Below are positions 23,752 to 35,924 of a stretch of DNA of 64,000 nt, piece after piece. The notes below the pieces were generated by a model that was not told the DNA's origin, did not search any database, and was given only the letters and a program-made list of their open reading frames with translations. The DNA comes from Sipunculus nudus (lineage: Eukaryota > Annelida > Sipuncula > Golfingiida > Sipunculidae): positions 52,542,750 through 52,606,749 of the forward strand of contig CM049318.1 of the NCBI GenBank assembly GCA_026874595.1. The letters run 5' to 3'. The position numbers were made by a program, and so were the translations under genes. Each line of letters starts with the position of its first letter. Within the stretch, counting starts at the first letter, position 1.

Positions 23752-24597
23752 TGTATCCGCCAAAACAGAGTTTTGCGGATACTATGTCTTCAGCCCATCA
23801 CCGCCGCCGCCGCCGCTGCGTAGGTGTCCGGAGAACTCCTCCGTAATCGCTGGGTGGAATTTTACGAAACCCGGGCTAATTTTCGGGTCACATGTGAACT
23901 GCTGCGCCCCGATTTTGTTTTGACCTCAGACCTTCCCCTCTCCAGTGTGTCCATCTGCGCGTCTTTTTTGACACATTAACCCACATATCTCGGGAACCGT
24001 TTGACCGATCCAGAAAATAAAATTGCACAAATGTAGCCCTGGATAGCTTTATAACATACATAAAAAAATGGTGGCGCCACCTGCAACCATTTTTGCACAG
24101 CGTCCATCTGTTCATCTGCCTTGGGATAAAATCACTTGGACTTATCCACCTGAAATTTTGCATGTGTATACATCCTGGGCAGCTTTCTTGATGTTATGAC
24201 CAGTGGCACCACCTACATTCACGTTTACGCTGCAGACATCCATGCTCATATCTCGGGAACCGTTTGACCGATTGAGCCAAAATTCAGCATGTGTATAGAT
24301 ATCACATAGCTCTTTATCAAACGCAAAACTGGTGGCGCCACCTGCAACCGTTTTTGCACAGCGTCCGTCTGTTTGTCTGCCATGGGATAAAATCACTGAT
24401 ATCTCGACAGTGGTTTGACTTTTTGCATTTGTTTACAACTTTGATAGCTTTCTGGATTTTGTGGTAGGTGGCACAACCTACATACACATTTTGGCTGCAG
24501 ACATCCATGCTAATAAGCAACACACCTCACTCTATTTCCCCTTGTTACTCAATCCATGCCTCACTTCACCCGTCCCACTCTGATTTCGGCGGATACA
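23752..24597. mobile_element. element with terminal inverted repeats and internal tandem repeats
   Basis: The left end, TGTATCCGCCAAAACAGAG (23752-23770), matches the reverse complement of the right end, TGTATCCGCCGAAATCAGAG (24578-24597), with one substitution and one gap. Most of the interior is a tandem repeat (23986-24505). A 12-bp hairpin sits at the left edge (23755-23782), and the sequence GCGGATAC followed by a T/AGTC block recurs in the same orientation at both edges. No coding frame is convincing. It is best described as a non-autonomous inverted-repeat element; class unknown. Confidence 0.5.
23986..24505. repeat. two-copy tandem repeat of about 260 bp
   Basis: ATCTCGGGAACCGTTTGACC occurs at 23986 and 24248, with a degenerate third copy near 24400. 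GGTGGCGCCACCTGCAACC occurs at 24071 and 24330, with half-unit relatives near 24205 and 24468. The unit is therefore about 260 bp built from two related halves of about 130 bp. Confidence 0.85.
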
Positions 24598-24742
24598 CGT
24601 AGTCGCTTGTCGACTACCCGTATTCTAGTTTGTGGGTAATTTTGGGAATATCCTTTCAATATCTTGCCTAGAGACCTCATGATTGTCCATACTGATGTCG
24701 AGGAAAGCGTGCTTAATCACTGGCATAATCTGTGAATATAAC

Positions 24743-24985
24743 GAAGCCTGGGCAGTCGAGTGGTTGAACGCTTAGCTCTCCCCGCAAGCGACTAGGGTTC
24801 GATCCCCAGCCTTGCTATGAGAGTAGGTGTGGTAGCCCATCCGACATTGCTGGTTTTCTCCGGGTCCTCCGGTTTCCTTAAACCGTACAGATTACCAAAC
24901 GCCACCATCCGAGGCATGGAGAGTGCCTGGTTTTAGTTATTATAACAAGTTGTAAAATCCATTTTAAATAACTCACATTTTAAGT
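24743..24985 (+). mobile_element. tRNA-derived SINE, plus strand
   Basis: The tRNA-like head starts near 24746, with A-box-like GGCAGTCGAGTGG at about 24751-24763 and a clean B box GGTTCGATCCC at 24796-24806. After the head comes a body containing GGTTTTCTCCGGGTCCTCC, a block I recall as widespread in SINEs of molluscs and other marine animals. It ends in an AT-rich tail. A functional tRNA is excluded by the long 3' extension and the absence of a complete cloverleaf. Plus orientation. Confidence 0.85.
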
Positions 24986-27900
24986 TTTAACATAAAGAGG
25001 AAAGAGGGAGAGATCGGTAGGGTTGCTATTAAACAAGTGTTCATCTTAGCCGTTAGATTTTAAACATTTCCCAATCCAAATCAGCACTATAATGCACTAA
25101 ATCTTTTCAAGATACACAAAAGCCATCACCAGAAGTGTATGCGTGTCAGCGTGTCTTAACAACGATTACAGAAGCAGTTTTCACAATTCTAATACCTAAA
25201 GGAGCGTAAGGTATACAAAAAAAATCCCAACAACATTTGGTCTGCTTTAGAAAGTAAAAGCAATCCACAGCCCCTTTGGAGTAATTAGCCCTTGATACTT
25301 CGTCCAAACACAGACACTTGACACTGGGTTCTTGCTAATGCCTGGGCACTGTACCACCGTTATACCCCCGGGGTAGCACAGCGCTGGCAATAAACTAGTG
25401 CTTATCTTGTCGATCAGCACGCCTGCCTCGTGCGTTGGTGGTCTGGAGCACGCACCTGTTCTGGCGGAATAAAATCCGAGGTCTGTCCGAGGTAGTGGTT
25501 CAGTAAACACAATTATCTCCAGAAAGTCTTTGGATTTTCCAGACTTATGCGCTTAAGGGGATGAGGCTTTTATCCGCCATGACAGAGTTTATACACATTA
25601 AAACATCGCTAAACAGGCTGTTAGAGGCGTGATTACTAAAGAAAATAAATCATTTTAATGCCCGACTGAAGCGTTTCTTATAGTTTATACCGCCCTTAGC
25701 CCCAGAGAAGAATAAATTATTAGGATAAACTTAAAACTCACCTAAATTGCTTGCATAAATGAAGGAATATTCATATATTAATCTATCTATTTACCATTCA
25801 AGTAAAGTTGCGCGTGCAATTGTCTATTGAATCTCCCAAACATCAGTCTAAAGTAATATCGGATTAACTAAACCTTCGTTAAGATACAAGTGCTTTGGTA
25901 GCTGTATTGAGGGTTTTGCATGTTCATTGAGATCAGATAAACAAACAAAAAATAACGAGTTTCCAAATAGCAAGATCAAAACATTTCTTTTGTAAAGACC
26001 ATTAGTCCCGAGGGAAAGCATTGTTAAATCTGTATTAGGAATTACTTTTGATATGAAAGTTTCCGGTTCAAACCACATAAAGTCGTCCTCCCATCTGCCG
26101 ATTCTTTGCCGGCCGGAAAACCGGTATAGGATGACAAGATTATGAATGCTGCCGGGAGAGTTTCTTTTGATCCGGTAGGAAAAAAATGGCTAAAAATCGT
26201 TGACAGTGTCAACAAAACAAAAACAGAAGTGACCAAAATGGACGGAAATATATGGTGATGTTCACGCTAAAACGGTAAGTGGGCATGCACATACACTAGC
26301 ACGCCGACGAGACTTCAATGTTACAGGTATATTCTATATTCGAGCCGATGAAATAAAAATCGACCAGCAAAAAATATCGGTCTAAATGAGGCTGATTTTA
26401 GACCTATCAACAGAACCTAAAACAAGGACTTCTTGATTATTCTTAGTCTTGTGATTAAAATTTCCGGGGGCTTATTAAAAAGTGTTATTTTTATTAAATG
26501 ATATTTATATTTTATTTCCATCTTAATGCATAGGCCAATGTAGCCTAAATGCCTTCCGAACTAATTCTTACAAATGTTGTAGCGCAGGTGGTGTATAATT
26601 ATTTCCGCCCTTTCCTAATGCAAAGGCTGTGTAGCCTATAGACTTCCCGAACGTATCCTTAACACACTATGTATTGCATGTTTTTAGTGAGTAAAGCACC
26701 CTGTGTTTAAATACAAACTTAAAAAAAACTCCACCTCAATGTATGACCATTGATCATACGTTTGCACAAAGTCTAACGGCCATTTAAAAATGGAGTCGCA
26801 AATCCTAAATCTGGTAAACAAATTTTTTTGTGTTGTCTGTTGGCAGAATCGTAAGAGCTGTTTCCTTCGTATAAACGTACAATGGCTAAATCGATACGCC
26901 AAGTGTAGAATTACAAGGCACAATCTGCTATAGTTGCCGCGAGTTGCCTGTATGAATCATTTGACAAGGACTAATTACTCGTGTAATTACAAGGACTTAC
27001 ATCGGAACCCCTCGTTACAAAGCCCTCGTTAGAAATATCAATACCAACCCAATCAGCCGCGTGATTGAATAGCGAGCCCTATTGCCCTAACGGTTGTATA
27101 TTGGGATAAATAGGTTTCTGGCAAGTCTTTTCACGATCAGATGATATTATGGGGTTTAGGGTCAACTGTCTTACATCGTATACGTGCTTCTCCTAAACTC
27201 TTAATAAACACAAGTGATTTCATGTTTGCCAATAGCAATGTGTACACTTTTCAACTCATACTTATATATAGTTCTACAATATACCCTTTACACAAGGGTT
27301 ATACACTGAGCTGTATTCATTCTATATATACTTCAACATAAATGCTAAAGCACGATTTGCTGGGTTTTACTACCAGGGGATTGGCATCGGGCCACCCGTG
27401 TTTAGATCGAAAGATGAAAAGAAAGCATGGAGCGTATAATCACTGAAAAAGTGTGTAGATTCTAAATTTTACAATCAATATAATTTATGTAGTAGGTTAA
27501 CACGATACAATACACTATATATAGTATATAACTCAATGAGTCCTAATTGAGACTTAACATGCACAATCACTTTTAGTGTTCATTTGATTTATTTGCTTCA
27601 TATAATAGAAACATTTATAATGAATTATAATGAATCCAAACATGGTCCTCAGTTCGACAATTTCCCGTCAAACTCCCTAAAAAGCACAATGGTGGATTAT
27701 CGATGAAACTTACCACATGCGTTCCAATGCCTTAAAGAAAGGTAATGATTACTTGAATTTTACTAGCACAGTGCTTGTAAGATCTGTATTCCAGTAGGAT
27801 TATATAAATAACGTGTTACTCATACTGTCCAGTCACCTCGATCCTCATGCAATATACAGCGCCACACTTTTACTTGGAATGCATTTAAGACATGATATAA

Positions 27901-30900
27901 AAAAAATAACAAAGAATAAATCGTTACTTAAATTCAAGACCGGAAGAGAAAGGTGGAAAATGTTGAGTAATTATTCATAATATTCCCTGGTTCTATTGCT
28001 TTGCGTATTTTTAATTATAATGAAGTGTACCCGCTTTCATGATCTTGCCCATGGCCAAAGGGAAATCTAGATGTATGCAGTCTCCCAGCGATCGCAAGCG
28101 AAGAGTGTGCGGCCTTGGGGATAAGGTCAAGGTAAAGAAATTCTAGGTGCAATTCTGTGACCTAAGACTCATATTGTGCCCAAATTTCAGCTAATAAAAA
28201 TCAGCAATATTTGAGATCTAGCTCAACAAGAAAATGGCATGCAGAATAAATTCATTGACCCATATAAGCGTCCCTCCATGCAGGGCGAGAATACGTAGCT
28301 ACAGATAATAACCATTGAGATTAATGAGTACCATATACTCTTTAGCGTTCTTAAGGTACTTCTTATATATATATATACGTACTCTTGTAAATGAGGAGAC
28401 TTGGCAATTTGGGATAAAGGTCTGTTAGAACATCTGGAAGTTTTCATGCTGTTAATAAAATTGTTCACTTGAGATCTGTTAAGATATTTCTATAATATAA
28501 ATATGAAAGATTATGTATGTTGCCTCTGGGTGAAAAGTGAGGCAGCAGTGATTGATATTGGTGCTGGAGGACATCTGAACGCTTTCACTCATACGCCAGG
28601 TTCAATTTATCTCAAGTTTTGCGACGTACAAAACTTTGGATAGATAAATATTATTGGCTTGCGTACGTAAATGACCTCGGAGAAAAGTGTATTGGTAACT
28701 TAATCTTATGGCACTCATGACCAGCCCAGCTGAACGCTATTACATAAGAGGGGTCACTTTAAACGTAGTGATATTTTAAAGGAACACTTATGTCACATAA
28801 GCAGTCACGGCTAGAGATATATCAAGATATAAGTTATCAAGAAAACCTCAACATATGCTCGACGTAAAGTGTACTCCTGAATTCGCCTGAGGTACCTCCG
28901 ACATATGATTGCCCTTTGCATCAACACTCGCGTTTTGCCCAAGGTTGAAAGGCATAAGAGTTGTTAAGTATAATGGTACCTTCTACCACTAGAAAGTTTT
29001 GCTTTAATATATAAGTATTATTTTAACGTTCTCTCGAGATACGTGAAATACCATAATGTGCTCTTATCACTTTTAATGCCCAGGAAAAGGTTTCATAGGA
29101 TCATATAATTGGGACAATATGCTAGCATTATCTTCTCATAATCAGTTAAGATTCATATAAGACCCTTCCATAAAGTAACTTACGTTGATGTTAGTTTCCA
29201 GGGTCCATTGTTAATAGAGTGACACTTGCCCTTAGGACCATTTGAGCCCAAATCAGTGGAAAACAATAAGTCTACAGAATGTATTATAAATTTCCATTCT
29301 CCCAATATAAAGGTACATTTTAAATAATCCTTGGACGAAATAACGATAAATTATGTAAAAATTACTGATTGTATAGGTTTAAATGCATGCGCCACGTTTG
29401 CGGCTAAATGCCGAATTCATCATAACTCAAATGTAAAAACACAATAATTGATTTATGAAAATAAAGGCATTTGAGTTTGTTATTTTAAAATGATAATCCA
29501 ATTATTTCCATTTAAACCTTAAAATACTGACTTTACATAAACCTTCATAATAAACCTGGTGTTTCATTATAAAAATAATTCCATAAATCATCTTTATGTC
29601 ATAAAAATATTGCAAATGAGACACTTAAGGTCTCTCAGAGTAATAGCATCTCAACAAAGTGACAGGAAAAACAGTGTAAAACTGGGAAAATAGGATGAAT
29701 CCAAAAAATGCCATAATATCATTTGTAAATCCTACAAGAGTCAACACTTTCCCGCGAATTGATCTGCAAACCTTGGTCGATAAAATAAATTATTATATTA
29801 AACAATTCTTAAGGTATAATCCTTGTAATTGTTAATATAACCCAGATCTGCTTACCGGCTATTTTATCCTTAACGACAGATCTAGTTAACCCTCAGTATA
29901 TACTAGATTTCACCATACCCTATATGCCTGAAACTTTACAGACTCATAGGAACTTATTCTATCGAAACTAATGGATATAGCCCTTGCAGTAAATTGTCTG
30001 CATTGTGAATGTACTCCTTTTGGGACTCCCCCTGGGGCAAAACATCGAGAGCTCCATGGTCAATTCGTTCGTCTTTGTCTCAGTTTTGAGGTCAACCAGA
30101 TTTCCAAGATAAAACGGTAGGTCTGTTTGGAGATATCTTATCCTGTTACCTTGCCTGTGTAAAATTGTTTCAGGTAGGTACTTTGAAATCTTATCCAGAA
30201 TGACATGTGACTGACAAGTATAATTTTGTTCAATGCGCAATAGCAGAAGAGGTATATGAACAACATATTAAAACGGAACAGGGGTTTCGTAGACAAAGCT
30301 AGACAACATATAAGAGACCTGTCTGCTGTTTCTCGTTTTTGTGTCTTATTCAGGACATATTTACTGTATAGAGACCATTTATTCGTAACGCATACCCGTA
30401 TCGTTTTAGCATGTGTCATCACACCTTGTAACCAGTTAAAAGATTACCGAACAGTTTGGATCAGTTCACCACACAACATGCAGTTATATGTTTGTTTGAC
30501 TCGAAGGGTCTCTCCAGTGTTCTCTTGCTTGTTTAAAGAACGGTTAGGAAAAGCTGTTCCTGCAGTTTCGTTTTCAAGTGTGTTTCGGCTTTAAAAGCTG
30601 CTTTAAGCAAGTGAAAAATATGCAAAAAACAGGTTAATAAAATCAAGAGAAATAAAACCAGTCCAATCAGCACGATCAAATATCAATTAGTGAAGGTGGC
30701 AAAGTCTGTAAAAATCAGGATCGCCTAATCTTTGAATTCATGGAGGAATTCGTCTAATTACGGTTTCTATTGAAACGAAAATGATATTTCCAGCCAGGGT
30801 TACCAAGCTACATGTGGTGATTGAGTTGTGGTCAACACAGATGGTTTTAATATTTTTCCAGCTGAGGATGAATGTGAGCCATGTATTGATAACATAAATG

Positions 30901-32083
30901 GTTCGATATATTAATTATGCTTCTCTTAATCTCGCTTGTTTAGCCTCATAGTTTATCGCCAGAGGACTTAACACATGGGAGACCAAATCCCAATATGCGG
31001 CAAAAAAAAGCCCGCCTCCTTTCATCAGGGCTTTCAATCCGCTAATGACACTGGCGATGGTTTATCAAACCTGATAATAGGGACGATGAAATTGATAAAT
31101 TGGTCTCAAACAGGGATAACAAGAAAATGTTTCAAATGTTTAAACCATGTACGTATTGCATTTCTTTTCATAAATCTCTTCCCTTTTTCGTGAAACGCCA
31201 GGCAAATGGATAATAATTATTGCCTCGCGAATCTTAAAAAGGACAGGCAACCAATATTTGATAAATGGATAGTTCTCTAGCGTTGATGAAAAGGAAGGCT
31301 TTACAGTGATTATACCATGTTTGCAGTTTCTTATATTTCCAATACATTTTCCTGTAACAAACGTTAACAGGCAACGGTAGACATTTTAAGCAAAAATGGT
31401 AAAAGATTTTATAAATATATCAGTTCCTCGGCATACTTTTTTTATTACATATGTTTTTTTTTTCTGTCGTGCAAAGGATTTATAGTTAGAACATTTCTAA
31501 CCGATACCTACTACGATGGGTCATCATGTCAATTTTGTCTAGGTTGTTTGGCATATGTATTAAAGTCAGCTATTCAGCTGCCTAATTGGTAGAGTTTATT
31601 TTAATTCTGACTAACCCGGGTAATGGGTATGCCTTAATGAACACTAGGTTATTCCTGTTTAAATAGTTTCTCAAGAAGGTACGGCCCTATGATAGACGTG
31701 TGAGTTTGTTTATGTACACGTTTTTGTTAATACGGTACACGTGCAAACGTGAACACATAACTGATATCGAAATGGGCGTGTAGTACATGCAATGGTACAT
31801 GGTGCATGCGAAAGGTATTTGCAACAAGGTTATGTAGTGAGGGAGCATACTTTTGCAATGTAACATTTATATTTTTTTTTTCTTTTTCTATGTTTCAAAA
31901 CTTATTGTGTATTTTTACAACCAAATGGCATTGAGGAGGATGCTCGTATTATACACCTTTTTACGGAAGAGAAATTGCCAGTAGATGCATTTTGTACAAT
32001 TCAGTCGCATGCCTGCATTCGTCTTGACGAAAGAAATAAATTGATAAATCTTACATGTGACCTTTGATTTTCGCATTGCCTCA
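24986..32083. other. 7.1-kb non-coding stretch
   Basis: No gene could be supported. Open frames up to 112 codons (30256-30594 and its antisense partners) lack domains, signal peptides or splice partners. The minus frame at 25247-25510 contains a short stretch faintly like retroelement polyprotein but cannot be extended. A segment near 28120-28230 (TGTGACCTAAGA, CCAAATTTCAGCT) looks like an old interspersed repeat without a second copy here. Confidence 0.5.
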
Positions 32084-32174
32084 AGATATTTGTATCCAAG
32101 TGCAAAGGGCCTTGAGTGCAACTTCTACTGAACTATTAATGTTGTCTACCTCACATCTCTCTCTCTCTCTCTCG

Positions 32175-32244
<70 letters not shown>

Positions 32245-32445
32245 GAATATATACAACATTAAGTAATTTAACTATATTTTGAACAAATGTTGCTCATAAA
32301 AAAAATCATTTGAATTTATATACAAAATAACATATCATATACTTCCAACCGAAAAAATGGTTATGGACAGATATTTGTATCCCAGTGCAAAGGGCCTTGA
32401 GTGCAACTTCTAATGAACTATTAATGTTTGTTTACCTCGCATCTC

Positions 32446-32504
<59 letters not shown>

Positions 32505-32589
32505 GTATATTTATATATATATATAATTTGAATATATACAACATTTAGTATCGTTAACTATATTTTGAACAAATGTTGTTACACATCTC

Positions 32590-32657
<68 letters not shown>

Positions 32658-32960
32658 GAATATATACAAAATTTAGTATCGTTAAATATATTTTGAACAA
32701 ATGTGCTCATTTAAAAAAAACTTTGAATTTATATGAAACATAACATCATATACTTCATAACATCATATACAACTGAAAAAAAACAGTTATGGACAGATAT
32801 TTGTATCCTAGTGCAAAGGGCCTTTCGTGCAACTTCTAATGAACTATAAATGTCTGTCTACCTCACATCTCTGTCTCTTGTTCTCTCTGTCTCTTGTTCT
32901 CTCTGTCTCCCCTCTGTCTGTCTCCCTGTCTCTGTCTGTCTGTCTGTCTGTCTGTATGTT

Positions 32961-33055
<95 letters not shown>
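32084..33055. repeat. tandem array of a microsatellite-bearing unit, left part
   Basis: Units start at 32084, 32369 and 32795 with AGATATTTGTATCC, then GTGCAAAGGGCCTT and CAACTTCTA.TGAACTAT. Each then has (TC)n and/or (TA)n, then GAATATATACAAC.TT, TATATTTTGAAC.AATG and an AT-rich end. A partial extra copy lies at 32526-32700. (TA)n tracts are at 32190-32240, 32450-32525, 32594-32653 and 33004-33055, and (TC)n at 32957-33004. The third unit is cut at 33055 by the retrotransposon and resumes at 39594. Confidence 0.92.
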
Positions 33056-33059
<4 letters not shown>

Positions 33060-33811
33060 ACAGGTGCTTTTTTGTGTGACACGGGCGTAACTCGTGTTGT
33101 TGTTACATTTTATGTTTAATCCGTACTGGTTGAACTCTCGTTGACATGTGAGCCTTCAGTTTATATGCCTGGTCGTGGATCACGTGATGAGCCTGGTGTG
33201 TGGAGATACACAGCGCTGTTCTTTCTAGAGAATTCCTGAAACGCGTGTTTACTGTTAAGTAGGGTCCTCATAGACTGTTCGAGAAGTGGAAAATTCCCGG
33301 CTTGGGGTGTGAAGGTATATAAAGGGGATGTTTTTTAGAACCAGCAGAGCAGATACCAGCGGTTGTAGAGGTGTGTGTCAGATTCTAAGACCTTATCCGA
33401 CGAATGCGGCAACTATACATTTTCAAGGACTTTCTTCTGGATTTTATACATTTGTACTTCAGTTTACTTTTCACTGGACTGTCATTCTCCGAGAGTTTAC
33501 ATTCAAAGGAATTACCGTTGTGATGGTGTTGGTATCGAGGTACTGTACCATTATCTTTCTGTGTGATTGTATTGACTTGTTGCTATAACGCTGTTTTACT
33601 GTATAATTGTATTGATTTAGTGTATTATATTGTTAAGGTTGTTTTAAGAATAAATTATAGTTATTTGTTAACAAAAAAACCATTGACTTCTTTATTCATT
33701 CCCCTAGACATTTCACGCTGCCTAGTGTTACAGAATCTGATTTTTTTATCTGCATTACAAAATTTGTGTTCATCACGCATACGTGATCTGTTTATATTAG
33801 GTTCCGTAACA
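33056..33811 (+). repeat. 5' LTR
   Basis: About 756 bp, TGTTAC to GTAACA. A TATA box (TATATAAAG) lies at 33316-33324, and an E-box palindrome ATCACGTGAT at 33179-33188 in the presumed U3. A poly(A) signal AATAAA is at 33649-33654, so R probably runs from about 33345 to about 33670, with U5 after it. Short open frames inside it are not genes. The 3' LTR matches it up to about 33499 only. Confidence 0.9.
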
Positions 33812-33817
33812 TAAAAT

Positions 33818-33835
33818 CGGGAGCTCGTCCGGGAT
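33818..33835 (+). other. primer-binding site, tRNA-Pro type
   Basis: CGGGAGCTCGTCCGGGAT lies six bases after the 5' LTR. It matches 16 of 18 positions of the complement to the 3' end of tRNA-Pro, the primer used by murine-type retroviruses and some retrotransposons. Reverse transcription of minus-strand DNA would start here. Confidence 0.75.
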
Positions 33836-33975
33836 GCTTAATAGTTTTCAAATTTATTAGGCCTTGACCTGGACATTGTTTTATCATACATTGTTTACAA
33901 TATTACATATTGTTTAGAGTACATTGTTTACAGGATTTATCTCAGTGGTTTTTGTTATTGTTTTAACATCTTAAC

Positions 33976-35140
33976 ATGGCAGATTTCAAACCTGAGACAT
34001 TTGTTGACGATCCGGACCCTGATCAGCTTGAACAGTTGTCAAAGGACCAGTTGTTGCGTTTGGGACAACACTTGGGGCTAAGTGAGAAAAAAAGCTTTGA
34101 GAAAGCCTTATATCATTGCTAAAATCATGCAAGATCTTATTAGCAAAGGTTTAATTGAAGAGACTAGAGTTGAAACATCAAAAATGATAGCCTTGCTATG
34201 CAATTAGAATTTAAAAAGTTGGAAATGCAACATGAGCTAGCATTAAAACAGTTAGAATTAGAAAAAGAAAAACAGAGAGAAGAAAGAGAAAGACTAGAAA
34301 AAAACAGGGAAATTGAGTTAAAACGACTGGAGTTAGAAAAACTTAAAGTAGAACGTAGTCTAAGTGCTGCCCAAACTCACAGTTTTGATGTTACTAAACA
34401 CATTACACTTTTCCACCTTTTCAAGAAAAAGAGGTTGATAAATATTTCTTACACTTTGAGAAGGTAGCTGAAAATTTAAAATGGCCTAAGGAAAATTGGA
34501 CTATGCTGTTACGAAGTGTATTGACTGGCAAGGCCAGAGAAATTTATACAGAGCTTTCAGTAGAAGCTGCTGCTGACTATGACCTGGTAAAACGGTTAAT
34601 CATTAAAGGTTATGAGTTAGTTCCAGAGGCTTACCGCCAGAAATTAAGAAATTTGGAAAAGCGCAAAGAACAGACCTACGTAGAATTTGCTAGGACAAAA
34701 GAGCAGTTGTTTGATCGCTGGTGTAGTTATAAAAATGTCATGAAAGATTATGACAATTTGCGCCAGTTGATTTTGCTTGAAGAATTTAAGCGCTGCATTA
34801 ACGCAGATGTTAAAACTTTTCTCGATGAGAAAAGTCCTGAAACACTTGACATTGCTGCTCAATTAGCTGATGATTATTCATTGATACACAAAATGTCCTT
34901 TCCTAACAAATCAAACCAGTCATTCACAAATAAGAATGTAAAACAGTATGGTCAAAAGAAGTTTACAACGCAATCACCCAGTACTAGTAGTCCTGATAGT
35001 TCAACAAAGCCCATAGCTACACCTCAGTCCACGTCCACTGTGTCCAAGTCCAACAAAGACCAGTCATTTTAAAAGAAAATCTGTAATTACTGCAAGAAGG
35101 AAGGTCATCATATATATTTGAATGCTGGAAACTTGCGAAT
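33976..35140 (+). pseudogene. gag: gag (capsid and zinc knuckle), broken
   Basis: The likely start is the ATG at 33976, 165 bp after the LTR, opening MADFKPETFVDD. The frame is lost in an A-run at 34086-34093, again near 34190 and again near 34410. Pieces: an acidic N-terminus; a Lys/Glu-rich coiled coil at 34198-34360; a SCAN-like capsid region at 34503-34900 (containing LTGKAREIY, YELVPEAYRQK and LFDRW); and a Ser/Thr/Asn-rich tail. A stop at 35070-35072 precedes a CCHC knuckle whose C, C and H lie at 35082, 35091 and 35106. The last cysteine codon (35123) is displaced by two bases, consistent with a TA insertion. In the family, Gag packages the RNA in cytoplasmic particles. Confidence 0.85.
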
Positions 35141-35336
35141 AGACCAAATAGCAAACCTACCTTCTGGTTTTGTTTCAAAATCTATGCATAGCATATTACA
35201 AGAACCAGGCTCTTTACATGTAAATAGGGGTACAACTCCTTTGTTGACTCAAATAAAGTGTTTGATGCTACGGAGGCCCAAGTGCCGTCTAAATCCAAAG
35301 AAGAATCCGTAGATTGCGGGATAAAAAATCTCAGTT

Positions 35337-35459
35337 GATTCCTGCGAGGAATTAAATAAGGCTAGGTCCTTTCAAGACTCCTGCGAGGAGTATTCTCTGG
35401 ATAAGGCTAAGTCCTTTAATGACTCTTGCGAGAGTATTTCAAATGAGGTCCTCTTATGA
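35337..35459 (+). repeat. short coding repeats between knuckle and protease
   Basis: Three repeats of about 40 nt encode DSCEE..KA(R/K)SF-type units in one open frame (DSCEELNKARSF, DSCEEYSLDKAKSF, DSCESISN) before a TGA at 35457. Two looser DS.E..F motifs follow to about 35640. They form an acidic linker of unknown role. Confidence 0.65.
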
Positions 35460-35557
35460 CAAACAAAAGTTTGTTTCTGCTGAGGAAAATTCTCTGTTGA
35501 CTCCATGAGGAGTTTGGTAAGGATGTACATTCCTGAGATGACTCTGAAACAGAGTTT

Positions 35558-35905
35558 ATGACTGACACCTTCAATGTCAATTCTTTGTTTGATGAGGTTG
35601 AGGTAGTAGATTCCTCTCTTGACTCTGAAATGGAGTTATTTAAGCCATTCATATTTGGTGGTTTTGTATCACTTTCCAGTGATTTTTCAGATTCTACCCC
35701 TATTAGAATTTTGAGGGACACTGGTTCAGGCCAGGCTCTCATGTTAGCAAACACTTTGCCATTTTCTAATAGGTCCTTTACTGGTGCACATGCACTTGTT
35801 AATGATGTGTTTTCAGACTGGCACACTTCAGTTCCGCTTCACGGTATCCATTTAAAGTCAGATTTGATTTCTGGAAATATTACTGTGGGCATAAGAACTA
35901 CTTAA
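35558..35905 (+). pseudogene. pol: aspartic protease domain of pol
   Basis: The frame encodes a 115-residue piece with the active-site motif RDTGSGQALM (catalytic Asp codon 35711-35719 region). The C-terminal part contains VPLHGIHLKSDL and a GN.TVGIRT strand typical of retropepsin-like proteases of this group. The homodimeric enzyme would cut the Gag-Pol polyprotein. A stop at 35905 and a frameshift near 35900 separate it from the following LLLGNEVAGDKV segment, which belongs to the same polyprotein. The true N-terminus is unclear because the upstream linker is broken. Confidence 0.8.
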
Positions 35906-35924
35906 CCCTTTTAAGGGAATTCAC

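Noticed and set aside
23648-24523. Open frames of 66-91 codons on both strands
   Set aside because: They follow the 260-bp tandem repeat and are not conserved between its copies.
24746-24815. Functional tRNA gene
   Set aside because: Only the promoter boxes are tRNA-like; no full cloverleaf, and the sequence continues into a SINE body.
25247-25510. Minus-strand frame faintly like a retroelement RNase H-integrase junction
   Set aside because: The similar stretch is under 30 residues and nothing collinear lies on either side.
30256-30594. 112-codon plus-strand frame with two antisense frames
   Set aside because: Competing frames on both strands and no domain content.
33328-33814. Small open frames inside the 5' LTR
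   Set aside because: They lie in the R/U5 region, lack domains, and are not kept in the 3' LTR.
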